Part shown: piece after piece, positions 54,116-63,664 of the stretch
Numbering within the stretch: the stretch's first letter is position 1
Layout: every line of letters begins with the position of its first letter
Source: DATCJA01 sp963814955
GTDB taxonomy: Bacteria; Acidobacteriota; Vicinamibacteria; Vicinamibacterales; UBA2999
DNA length: 64,000 bases
Reading direction: 5' to 3'
Assembly (NCBI GenBank): GCA_963814955.1
Contig: CAWFEX010000002.1
Span: forward strand, 124,001-188,000
Notes under the pieces: generated by a model
Seen by the model: the letters and a program-made list of their open reading frames with translations, nothing else
Told to the model about the DNA's origin: nothing
The model's database searches: none
Program-made: the position numbers and the translations under genes

Positions 54116-55027
54116 ATGCCAGGAACGAAGCGACGGGTGGACGGCAGTGGTTTTGTCAAGCGGGCTGCAATCGTTTTCGGTGGCGTGACTGTTCTCTTGA
54201 TGCCCCTGTTTGCCCAGAATGCGCGGGACTGGTCACGCATCGCCGGGAACTTCGGCGAGGTGCGAGTGTTGCCAGAAGGTGGAGCGGCGCCTCGAATGGC
54301 CGACGGGCGTCCCGACCTTACTGGACGTTACTATCCGAACAGGGCTGGAAGAATGCTGCAGGGTGGGTACCGACTGGGCGACGAGATCATGGATCAATAC
54401 GATCCCAAAGTGACGCCGCAGGAGAACCCTGTCTTCAGGCCTGAAACGAAAGACAAATACCAGTTTCCGACGCCCTATGGTATTTGTCCTCCGGGAGGCA
54501 CGCCCACTTCGATCACGACACAAGCCACTGAGCACGGCCCGATGGAGTTGGTGCAAAGGCCAGGAGTGCTCTGGATTCTGACTGAATTCCCGCAGACCAT
54601 TCGCTGGATCCCCACCGATGGGCGGCCACATTCCAAGAACCCGGATCCATCATTCAATGGCGAGTCGATCGGTCATTGGGAAGGAGACACGCTGGTTGTC
54701 GATACGATAGCTATCGATGAGAGGATGAGGAACATCTCGGTGGGGAGAAGCGGTGACGCGGGCGCATGGACTCATAGCAAAGAAGAGCATGTCATCGAGC
54801 GCTTCACGCGGAAGTCGAAAAACTACCTCACCTACCAGGTGACCGTAATAGATCCGATCGTCCTAATGAAGCCTTTTACTTCGGCACCCCTGACGTGGAC
54901 GTTGGCGCAGGATCCCAACGACGTCTGGACAGAGTACCACTGCACTGCGAACGAGGAGCCGTTCCACTATCAGAACATGGACCCCGAGTTGAAAAAGAGG
55001 TACGAGTCGCAGCAGCAGCTGCCCTGA
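54116..55027 (+). CDS. Secreted protein, family A (copy 3)
   Basis: 303 residues from ATG 54116 (GGAGGG upstream). The N-terminal span (AAIVFGGVTVLLMPLFAQ) is a signal peptide. Core shared with copies 1 and 2: ADGRPDLTGRYYP, GICPPGGTP, IRWIPTDGRPH, ESIGHWEGDTLVVDTIAIDE, ERFTRKSKNYLTYQVTVIDP and TEYHCTANEE. Divergent from the others in the middle. Ends near a strong hairpin. Confidence 0.72.
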   Translation: MPGTKRRVDGSGFVKRAAIVFGGVTVLLMPLFAQNARDWSRIAGNFGEVRVLPEGGAAPRMADGRPDLTGRYYPNRAGRMLQGGYRLGDEIMDQYDPKVTPQENPVFRPETKDKYQFPTPYGICPPGGTPTSITTQATEHGPMELVQRPGVLWILTEFPQTIRWIPTDGRPHSKNPDPSFNGESIGHWEGDTLVVDTIAIDERMRNISVGRSGDAGAWTHSKEEHVIERFTRKSKNYLTYQVTVIDPIVLMKPFTSAPLTWTLAQDPNDVWTEYHCTANEEPFHYQNMDPELKKRYESQQQLP

Positions 55028-55041
55028 AGTCCCACCAAGCT

Positions 55042-55073
55042 GGCGGGAGAGCCCCCTCGTTGGGGCTTCCCGC
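55042..55073. terminator. Hairpin between family A copy 3 and the TonB receptor
   Basis: GGCGGGA-G-AGCCCC pairs with GGGGCT-TCCCGCC around CTCGTT. It lies between two convergent genes and could terminate both, although no T tract is clear. Confidence 0.7.
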
Positions 55074-55084
55074 CGTCGGGTATC

Positions 55085-58032
55085 CTAGAAATCGAACTGC
55101 ACGCTGAATTTGAAGAACCGGGCCACCAGAATCTCGGTGGGCCGCTGCCAGTCCCCAAACGTGTCGTTCTGCAACAGCACCGCGCCAGAGTTGAGCGCGT
55201 TGTAGATGTCGAGGTTCGCCCGCGTACGCGTGCCGCCGAACTGCAGCAGCTTCGAGATACGGAAGTCGACCTGGTGGAGCCGTTCGCCGTGCACGCGTCC
55301 TGAACCGCCGTTCGTGGTGGTGTATGGCCCTGGCGACAACAGGTGGACATCAACGCTCGGCGCGCTACCGGCAAGATTTCGATTCAGGCTCGGCGCAACC
55401 TCGCCATTGGTGGCGGTATAGAGTGCGAGGACCAGCGGCCCCGGCTTCGTCTGGTAGGTTCCGCTGAACACTCACGTCAATGCGCGGAATCGTGTAGGAG
55501 CCATATCCCTTCACGAACGTCAGCCACGGCTCGTCTCGATGGCAATACAGCGGGCTGGGATTGTCGACCTTCGTGACTACGTCGCAGTTGTCTTCGACCC
55601 GCCGCCCCGTGCTCACGCCTCCCTGGAAGAACATGCCGGGACGCGGTCGCGCGTTCACGGTGGCATCGATGCCGTTCCAGTAGTCCTCCTGTTCGCCGTA
55701 CTTGCGCGAGAGCGTCACGAACGGCTGCGCCGCGACGCCGAACTTGGCCTGCTTGATGTCGTACCCCTCGAGCTGGTATCCACCGCCGCCGGGCAGCCGT
55801 GGATCGATCGGCGCAGTGACGGTGAACCGATCGAAGTCCTCTGGTCCGACGGCGAGATCGTCGACGATGACGAAGTTGCCGTACCAGCGTCGGAAGTAGG
55901 TGAGGTCCGCGGAGATGCCTGGCGCCAGTTCACGCTGTACACCGGCTGAGACCTCCCAGTTGAAGTTCCGTTTCCCCCACCCCGTCAACATCTCCTTGTC
56001 GTAGGTCAGGTTGGTGACCACGGTGCCGAAATTTTCGTTGGAGAGCGCGCCGCACTCCCCGTTTGCCCGGACGTTCAGCAGGTCGCACTCGGGGACGTAG
56101 TTGCGATTGCCGTCGTTCCATGTGCGGGTCGCGTTGGTCACCAGATTGCGGGACGGGTTGGCCAGCTGGATGAAGGTGACATCCGGCCCCATCGCCAGCA
56201 CGTAACGGTTGACGCTCACCTTGAGTGCGGTCTTGCCGTCGCCGCGGAGATCATAGACGGCCCCCAGTCTCGGTGACAGATCGTGAAGCGTTCCAAGCCC
56301 GGGTTGCGCGGGGAACGTAATGTTCCGCGTCGGCGCCAACGTCGTCGGACCGATACGCTGCTCAGGATAACTGCTGCTGAAGTAGTCGTAGCGCAGCCCG
56401 TAGGTCAGGGTCAGCTTGTTCCACGTCCAGCGATCCTGGGCGAACAATCCGAGATCGGCATCGACGTTTGCCCTCCATGCGCCGAGCGCCCGCTGGGTAA
56501 TCCGGTTGGGTTGGCCACCTCGCAGCCGATAGCTCACGGGCGACAGGTCGTATTCCAGCTGGCCGAGGTCGCCGCTCCGGTTGGAGCCTCCGATCCTGAA
56601 CGCGTGCGACCCGGTTACGTACGAGAAGGCGCCCCGAAGCGTATAGACGCTCTGATCCTGGATGCGGTACATCTCGGCCGCGCGGTACCGCATACCCGTG
56701 TTCTGCTCCTGTACCGGGGATCATGCCGTCTGCAAGGCCGGACCACGGCGAACGGTTGCTCTCCGAGTTGTAGATCTGGCCGCTCACCTCGAGCAGCCAC
56801 CGGTTGGTCAGTGGCGCCGTCCAGTCGCCCGCGACCAGGCGCTGATACGGGTAGTCGGCGCGCTGACCGGCTTCCCATGCGAGCGTCAGGGACGCGTCCG
56901 TCGGACAGAAGCAGTAGCTGGTGTTGTAATACGTGCCGCCCACCTTGTGGCGGGGTGTCGCCTGCCAGCTGACGCGGAGCTGCGTGTCGGGCTGTTTCTG
57001 TTCGTTCCAGACCCGGCGGCTGGTGTCGGCCTCGTACGTCCACGCGTTGGGATTGTTCGCGTTCTTGTTCCAGTAGAGTCCCGCGACGTAGTCGGCCGTC
57101 ACGTTGTACCGCGCCGCGCCGAAAAACCACACGCGGTCGCGCAAGATGGGACCGCCAAACGCGGGATTGATGTCCCAGTTCGCCCTGATCGAATTCGGCG
57201 CAGCGAGGCCGCGACGAACCAGATCGTCGGTGAGATTGTCGGCCTGCCACTTCCCCGGCGCGTAGGCCCCGAAGACGACCCCGTGGAACGCATTGCCTCC
57301 CTCCCGCAGCGTATAGTTGGTGCGGACCCCGCCCGCGTGCAGCTCGGCGTCGTTGGAGCCCGTGGTAATCGTCATTTCCTCCAGGCCCATCGGATTCAGG
57401 AAGATCGTCGCAGTTGCGGCGCCGGTTCCGAACGTCGCGATCGTCATTCCGTTCAAGGTGGTCCCCGCATCCTCCGACCTGGCGCCATGGGCGACCATGT
57501 TGCCCGTCACGGCCCTGACGCCCGCACCTCCGACATCCTGACGCCGGAAGTCAACGCTCGGAATGAGCACCCCGAGACCAGTCCGGAGGCCAGAATTCGG
57601 CAAAGCATCGAGGATCTCGCGATCCAGCACCCGCTGCTGGCGGGTGCTCTGGACGTCCACCACCGGCGTTTCTCCAGTGACGGTGACCGTTTCCTCGATC
57701 CCACCGACGCGTAAGTCGGCATTGATGCGAGCAGTGAAGGTGCCCGCCAGCTCAAGGCCTTCGCGCCTCACGACCGCGAAACCCGGCAACGTGAACGTCA
57801 CCGTATACATCCCGGGCCGCAGATTCTCGATCGCGTACTGACCGGTGCCGTCTGTCACGGTCGTCCGGACCTTTTCAATCAGCGCCGGACTTGACGCTTC
57901 GATTGTCACACCCGGGAGCACGGCTCCCGACGCGTCTCTGACCACTCCGCTGATCGTCGCCTGCGCGGCTGCCACCACTGGTAGTAACAACGCGAAACCG
58001 AAAACCGCAGCAATCCTGCCGATTCTCAGCAC
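55085..58032 (-). CDS. TonB-dependent receptor with carboxypeptidase-regulatory-like domain, twice frameshifted
   Basis: About 982 residues from GTG 58032 (GGAGGGG upstream; ATG 58086 is possible). Signal peptide, then a beta-sandwich domain (ATISGVVRDASGAVLPGVTIEAS), a plug (DFRRQDVGGAGVRAVTGN) and a beta-barrel, ending FSVQFDF. This is the Oar-like receptor type common in Acidobacteria. Two breaks: near 56709, where after MIPGT the next frame reads EQNTGMRYRAAEMYR; and near 55475, where after IPRIDV the last frame reads FSGTYQTKPGP. One extra base explains each. It would import an unknown ligand using TonB energy. Confidence 0.9.
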
Positions 58033-58137
58033 GGCTCCCCTCCGTTCCACTTGTTTCCTACTCCGAGAGGCGTCTAGTGCGGCCATAGGTATATCGAGTC
58101 CGCACGAATGTCAACGTGTCCCTGGCGCGAGGCCGAC

Positions 58138-58476
58138 CTACTTCCGCCCGCGCGAATCCCAGCCCAGACCGTTCGTGAGGTTGCCCTTCTCAAGGAAGGT
58201 GGACGTGTTGCCATTCGCATCGATTTTCGTGATGCGGTCGGCGGAGCCCCTCTCGGTGAAGATGATGCCGCTGCCGTCAGGCAGTCCGATGGGCCCCCCG
58301 GGGGTCTGTACTGGAAACTTGACCAGCACGATCTTCGTGCCCGCCGCCACCACGCCGGGGATAGCCGGCGCAACGACTTCTTTCGGAGCCGGAGGCTGCG
58401 CTTGACGCTCGCCACGCTGGGCAGACGCGGTCGCCGACAGGAGTAGGACGACGAGCATGAAGACCAGTCGTCTCAT
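58138..58476 (-). pseudogene. Truncated SMP-30/gluconolactonase-like gene
   Basis: 112 codons: signal peptide (RRLVFMLVVLLLSATASAQ), then SMP-30-like text: FPVQTPGGPIGLPDGSGIIFTE and GNLTNGLGWDSRGR, then a stop. The family normally has about 300 residues; here only the first blade or so remains. No continuation in other frames downstream. The start overlaps a TGA in the upstream gene frame (ATGA). Probably a deletion remnant. Confidence 0.7.
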
Positions 58477-58538
58477 GACTTCTTACCTTTCTCCTGCTCC
58501 GCGATCCTCTGGAACTGCGCGGAGGTCAACGTGTAACG

Positions 58539-59312
58539 CTACCGGCTGGTGCTCGTGGTGCCGGATGCAACTCGCGGTACAGGCTTGCCGTAAACTTCAA
58601 TCCAGTCGATGCGGGAACCTCCGCCAGATCCGTGACCGGATCCCCTCATCAGGTCGGTAAAACCAATCTCCTCGACCCTGCTAAGGTCCGGATAATCGAC
58701 CCAGTACCCGTCCCGGGCCTCGACGACATCATCGATGTCGAGATTCCGCCAGCGCACGTCAACCAATTGGATTTCCGACTCCACCCAGTTCGTGGAAAGG
58801 CCGGTCGCCTTGTCGCCGACGAGCCACCTTCCGTCGGCGAGCTTCAGAATGGGACGGAGGAAATGAAATCCGCTGACACGGGTGCGCCACTTGATGGTCG
58901 CCACTCCGGTCAAATCCACATCGTTGTTCTTGTCCCTGAGCGTGATCGCGCAGTTGGCAGTGCACAGGAGCGTCATCGCATACACGATGTGATTATTGAA
59001 GGTCTGGTCGACCATCCGGGTGCCGGCCTTGTCGCCGTAGAGGCGCACTTCCAGATTGGGGTTCGCCACGTCCCCTTGAACGATCGGATGTTCTGGCTCC
59101 TCGGGTCGATTCACATTGGGAGCATTGGGATCCATCTTCCAATCCTCCCGGAAAAACAAAGGAGGATAGTCGATCCGCAGCGACCTCTGCGGCTGCGGTC
59201 TTGGAGGCGGGGGTGCCTGCGGCCCCCCGGCTTGACCTGCCACCCACTCAGATCCGGCGAAACATAGAATCAACAGCCCCAACACGACTACAGCTGGCAT
59301 ACGTCGCGGCAT
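58539..59312 (-). CDS. Secreted protein of unknown function
   Basis: 257 residues from ATG 59312 (AGAAGG upstream). Signal peptide (AVVVLGLLILCFAGSEWVAG), a Pro-rich stretch, then PPLFFREDWKMDP and beta-rich text (LRDKNNDVDLTGVATIKWRTR, DGYWVDYPDLSRVEEIGFTDL, RIDWIEVYGKPV). It looks like a beta-sandwich, possibly a carbohydrate-active or binding protein; no family name is certain. After its TAG an in-frame stretch continues for 21 codons to a TGA at 58473-58475. Confidence 0.7.
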   Translation of the reverse strand: MPRRMPAVVVLGLLILCFAGSEWVAGQAGGPQAPPPPRPQPQRSLRIDYPPLFFREDWKMDPNAPNVNRPEEPEHPIVQGDVANPNLEVRLYGDKAGTRMVDQTFNNHIVYAMTLLCTANCAITLRDKNNDVDLTGVATIKWRTRVSGFHFLRPILKLADGRWLVGDKATGLSTNWVESEIQLVDVRWRNLDIDDVVEARDGYWVDYPDLSRVEEIGFTDLMRGSGHGSGGGSRIDWIEVYGKPVPRVASGTTSTSR

Positions 59313-59528
59313 ATAGACCTTCTCTTTCCGCACAGACAATGGGAGCCGCCGCCGGAATCGATGGACGCCGTTTTCTTGCGGGTCGCAACCGCGATCTGCG
59401 AAGTAGAGACGGAGGCTAACGATGGGTGATTGTAGAGGATTCCCGACATCGACGGAAGGATCCCGCGGCTCCTGGAGCCACCCCGGTGATACCGTTCGCC
59501 CGAAGGCCGTTCAAGGAGATCCGGAGGC

Positions 59529-59624
59529 GTGGCGCCTGAAAACGCGGCACTCGGTGCGCTCATTCGTGAGCTGCCGGCCGAGCGCCGTGTGTTGTGGCAG
59601 AACCGGAATCGATTGAATCAATAG
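59529..59624 (+). pseudogene. Duplicated 3' end of the 2OG-Fe(II) oxygenase gene
   Basis: The first 80 bp match 46443-46522 at 76 of 80 positions. It encodes VAPENAALGALIRELP-AERR-LWQNRN and then diverges to a stop. Three of four differences are silent third-base changes, so the source was a protein-coding paralogue. There is no start codon or upstream part. It abuts a palindrome at 59626, as the parent gene abuts a composite repeat at 46530. Confidence 0.85.
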
Positions 59625-59625
59625 T

Positions 59626-59645
59626 CGGAGGCCTTAAGGCCTCCG
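59626..59645. repeat. Perfect 20-bp palindrome CGGAGGCCTTAAGGCCTCCG
   Basis: Self-complementary element with GGCTACC partly downstream; preceded by AATAGT. Best-conserved member of the palindrome family; follows the duplicated oxygenase tail directly. Confidence 0.9.
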
Positions 59646-59650
59646 GCTAC

Positions 59651-60322
59651 CTAGCCAACCTTGACCCGAATGGTCACCGGCGCTGTCAGACGTGTCGTCA
59701 CGCTTGCGCCCGGCGCGAGCCTGATTTCCTCACCGCGCGTCGCCAGCACCGCGCCGGTCCCGGCGGCACCGCCGATCGCCGCACCTTTGGCGGCGCCGTC
59801 ACCGCCGCCGAGAATGGCGCCGATGGCGGCGCCCGCGCCCGCACCAACGGCGATCTTGGTGGCGTCCTCGCCCTTGGTGGCCTCGGCCTGATGAGAGAGC
59901 TGCGCCGTCGCGATGTCGTACCTCTCGCCGTCGTAGCTCAATGAGTTGAAACGGTAGGCGACGCGTGCCCGTCCCTTGACGCGTCCCGACCGTTCGGCCC
60001 CCGTCACGACGCCAGCCAGCTCGGTGCCCGCGGGCAGCACGGTTGCGCCGTCGACAACCACGGCCTCGCGCAGTTCGGCTCGAACAGGCTCCTCGACGCG
60101 ACTGGTATCGGAGGCAACGGCCGACCGAAGCCGAAGCGGCAGCGCGGTGCCCTGAGGCAATGTCACCTCACGATATCGAGGCGTGGAGGGGGTGGCGCGA
60201 GCCGGTTCGGTTGCAGCTGCTGCGCCGCCTTCGGTTGCTGCCGTTTCGGACTCTGTCTGGCCGCCGCCGCATCCAACGACGCCGATACTGGCAATCGCCA
60301 GCATGCTCACCCATATCCTCAC
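59651..60322 (-). CDS. Glycine-zipper lipoprotein
   Basis: 223 residues from GTG 60322 (AAGGAGG upstream). The N-terminus (LAIASIGVVGC) carries a lipobox (VVGC), so it is probably a lipoprotein. The middle (TLPQGTALPLRLRSAVASDTS, then GATVLPAGTELAGVVTGAERSG) is a repeated beta unit; then a glycine-zipper stretch (GAGAGAAIGAILGGGDGAAKGAAIGGAAG) and a beta end. Similar proteins in Acidobacteria have unknown function, probably structural in the envelope. Confidence 0.8.
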   Translation of the reverse strand: MRIWVSMLAIASIGVVGCGGGQTESETAATEGGAAAATEPARATPSTPRYREVTLPQGTALPLRLRSAVASDTSRVEEPVRAELREAVVVDGATVLPAGTELAGVVTGAERSGRVKGRARVAYRFNSLSYDGERYDIATAQLSHQAEATKGEDATKIAVGAGAGAAIGAILGGGDGAAKGAAIGGAAGTGAVLATRGEEIRLAPGASVTTRLTAPVTIRVKVG

Positions 60323-60499
60323 GTCTCCTCCTTCGAGCCGGTCACGCTTCAGGGCGCGACAGCGGGCCCGGAACTCATGCGATGCCGATTGAGACACAAA
60401 AACCGTTGCCGGTGCACGCAAATTGTGCGTAAACCTGGGTCTTTCTGGGCGCTCCGTACCTCTACTGCCAGATTCTTGCCGACGTGGTACCGTTGGCAC

Positions 60500-63105
60500 A
60501 TGGAGCGACGGGTTCCCCCTTCCTTCCTGTTCATTGCGCTATTGCTCATTACGTCCCCGGTGGCCGCGCAGCGGCTCTCCGACGCCGTGATTCCGGAGCA
60601 CTACACGCTCTGGTTCGCGCCAGATCTCGAGAAGGAAACGTTCCGCGGCCGCGAGACCATTCGCGTCCAGATCACGAGAGCCACACGCACGATTACCTTG
60701 CACGCCGCGGAGATTGAATTCGGCGACGTCACGATTACGGCGGACGGGCGAACGCAGGACGCGCAGGTGAATGTTGAACCCAGGATGGAAACGGCAACGC
60801 TGACCGTGCCACAGGAAATTCCCGCGGGCACCGCGACGCTCCAGATTGCCTACAACGGAATCCTCAACGACAAGCTCCGCGGCTTCTATCTGAGTCGGGC
60901 CAACGGCCGGAAATACGCCGTGACGCAGATGGAGGCAACCGACGCCCGCCGTGCGTTTCCGTCATTCGACGAGCCCCGGTTCAAGGCAACGTTCGATCTG
61001 TCGCTGATGGTCGATGCCGCCGATATGGCAATCTCCAACGGCGCTCTGGTTTCAGATGTCCCGGGACCCGAATCGGGCAAGCACACGGTGACGTTCGCCA
61101 CCACGCCGAAGATGTCGACCTACCTGGTCGCCATGATTGTCGGCGACTTCGTCTGCCGGACAGGCGCCGCGGACAACACGCCGATTCGCATCTGCTCCAC
61201 GGCGGACAAGCTCGGGCTGACCGCCTTCGCGCTTGAAGCCGCCGAACAGCAGCTGGCGTTCTTCAACGAGTACTTCGGCATCCGCTACGCATTCGGCAAG
61301 CTCGATTTGATCGCGGTTCCCGATTTTGCGGCCGGCGCCATGGAGAACAGCGGGGCGATCGTCTTCCGCGAACGGCTCCTGCTCGTCGATCCCGAGCGCG
61401 CGTCGCTCGGAACACGCAAGCAGGTTGCGGGCATCGTCTCGCATGAAATTGCGCATCAATGGTTCGGCAATCTCGTCACCATGAAGTGGTGGGACGACAT
61501 CTGGCTCAACGAAGGATTCGCTACGTGGATTGCCAACAAACCACTCGCCCGCTGGCGCCCGGAATGGAGCGTCGAGCTCGACGATGCCACCGACACGCAG
61601 GGCGCGCTTGGTATCGACGCCCTTCGCACGACGAGGCCCATCCGCATAAAGGTCGAGACACCGGATGAGATCAACGAAGTCTTCGACGGGATTGCTTACG
61701 AAAAGACCGCCGGTGTCCTGAGGATGCTGGAGGGGTTTGTCGGTCACGAACAGTTTCGAAGAGGGATTGCGTCGTACTTGACCAAGTACACGTGTACTCG
61801 AACGCGGCGGGTGAGGACTTCTGGAACGAGATGACACGCGCCACGGGGCAGCCGATCGATCGGATCCTGCAGGGCTACGTGGAACAGGCCGGGGCGCCCG
61901 TCGTGCGGCTGCAGACGCGATGCGTGGGCGGGCGGACGGACGCCGCGCTCGAACAGCAGCGGTTCATCGCTGTTCCCAACGCGAAAGTCCAGTCCGACCA
62001 GCGGTGGACGGTTCCCGTCTGTCTCAGGCCGGCAGGCGGCCCGCCGAGGTGCGAGGTGCTCGACGATCGCCGCGAGACCTTTCAGGTCCCCAGCTGCGGA
62101 ACACTCGTCGGCAACGCCGATGCGGGCGGTTACTACTTCACGGAGTACAGCCCCGAGGCCGTGCGAACGCTGGCGCGCTCGGCGGCGACGTTCAAGCCCG
62201 TCGAGCGGATTGCTGTGCTCGGCGACGAGTGGTGGATGGTGCGAGCGGGGCGCCATGACATCGGGATCTACCTGGACCTGGCGGCCGCGCATGCCGGCGA
62301 CGAGACCTCCGCCGTCATCGATCTCGTGGCGTCGCGATTGACGCAGACCGGCGAAGACATCGTTCCCGCATCGTTGCGGCCGGAGTATCAGCGGTGGATT
62401 CGCGAGCGTTTCGGTCCGGTACTTACTGCTCTCGGATTGCCTGGAAATGCGCGAGACGCCGACGAGCGCCACAGCCGCCGTGCGGAACTGCTCACGCTCG
62501 TCGGTGAGACGGGGAACGACGCCGCCGTCCAACGGGTCGCGCGCGAGCTCGCCACGCAGTACATCGCGAATTCGGCATCGCTGCCTGGCACCCTGGCGCC
62601 GGCGGTGCTGCGAATTGCGGCGCTGGCGGGCGATGCCGCGCTGTACGACCGCTACGTCGCGCAGATGCGAAAGCTGAGCGCGCAGCCCGAGGAGTATTAC
62701 CGTTTCTTCGGCGCGCTCCCATGGTTCCAGGATCCGGCACTCGTCCAGCGCACGCTTGCGTTCGCAACCTCACCGGAAGTCCGGACCCAGGACACCGGGC
62801 AGCTGATTGCCGGGCTCCTCGGGCGACCGCCTTCGCGTGACGCCGCATGGAGCTTCGTCAAGATGCAGTGGCCGACGCTCGTTCAAAAGCTCGGCACGTT
62901 CCAGGGGATTCCCGGCATCGTCGGTGCGCTCGGGAGCTTCTGCTCCCAAAGAGACGCCGACGATATCCGCCAGTTCTTCGCCAGCAATCCGGTGCCGTCA
63001 GAACGAACGCTGCAGCAGGCGCTCGAGCGAATCGACACGTGTGTATCGCTCGTGAAGCGCCAGTCGCCCGCGCTGACGTCCTGGCTACGGTCTTCGACGC
63101 GTTAA
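60500..63105 (+). CDS. M1-family aminopeptidase, frameshifted
   Basis: About 869 residues over two frames, ATG 60500. Signal peptide (LFIALLLITSPVAAQ). M1 motifs: exopeptidase GAMENSG (about residue 279), zinc site H315-E-I-A-H319 with Glu338 in NEGFATW, then the C-terminal ERAP-like helical domain. The first frame breaks near 61788-61791: after ASYLTKY the next frame reads VYSNAAGEDFWNEM and continues to 63105. One missing base explains it. Exported aminopeptidase that would help use peptides. Confidence 0.93.
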
Positions 63106-63142
63106 ACCCTGATTTAGTTGACCGGCGCGAAACGAGGCACAC

Positions 63143-63166
63143 GATCGCCCTCTGCTTCGGGCGATC
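63143..63166. terminator. Possible hairpin terminator
   Basis: GATCGCCC (63143-63150) pairs with GGGCGATC (63159-63166) around TCTGCTTC, 37 bp after the aminopeptidase stop. No T tract. The rest of 63106-63664 holds the microprotein below and nothing else recognised. Confidence 0.5.
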
Positions 63167-63212
63167 CGTGTTCGTTGAGGATTGGGGACCCTGCCGAAAG
63201 CAGGAATCCGTG

Positions 63213-63308
63213 TTAGACGCTCTGTACGTCCCGTGCCAGGCGGCGCCGGCGCATCTTGAAGTACCCGTAGACGATCACCGCTGCTCCGATCGTGAGCCAC
63301 AACATCAT
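63213..63308 (-). CDS. 31-residue single-span membrane microprotein
   Basis: ATG 63308 is preceded by a strong ribosome binding site (AGGAGG, five bases away). It encodes MMLWLTIGAAVIVYGYFKM followed by the basic run RRRRLARDVQSV and TAA. One predicted membrane helix (residues 3-17) with a positive cytoplasmic side. No family is recognised. The strong Shine-Dalgarno and clean hydrophobic/basic pattern argue that it is real. Confidence 0.6.
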   Translation of the reverse strand: MMLWLTIGAAVIVYGYFKMRRRRLARDVQSV

Positions 63309-63664
63309 GAGTTCCTCCTGCGGCACATGGGCCGATGAGGACACCCGCAACCGTCGTGCCGTGATGTGTGCGGTCGGGCGTCGTTTCAGGCGTAACGCAT
63401 TGATTTCACAGGGCTCTTCATCACCGGTATCACCAGATGGCCGCGGCTTTTCGGTAGCCGTGTTAGCAGCACTCCGCCACCTGTTTCGGGCGCGCGGTTA
63501 CGGAAGTGTCAGTCGTCAGGAACGTGTCCGGATCGGTGCCGTTCGCACTTCAGTCAGAGAACGTTGATCCGTATGACACGGACCCGGGTCAGTGACCGTG
63601 TGTCGGCATTCGCATGAACAGCAACTGAGCGCCGGCTCAATGAACCGGCGGCAAAGGAGTCATC

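Noticed and set aside
63292..63567. 91-codon open frame on +
   Set aside because: No ribosome binding site, low-complexity text; overlaps the better supported microprotein on the other strand.
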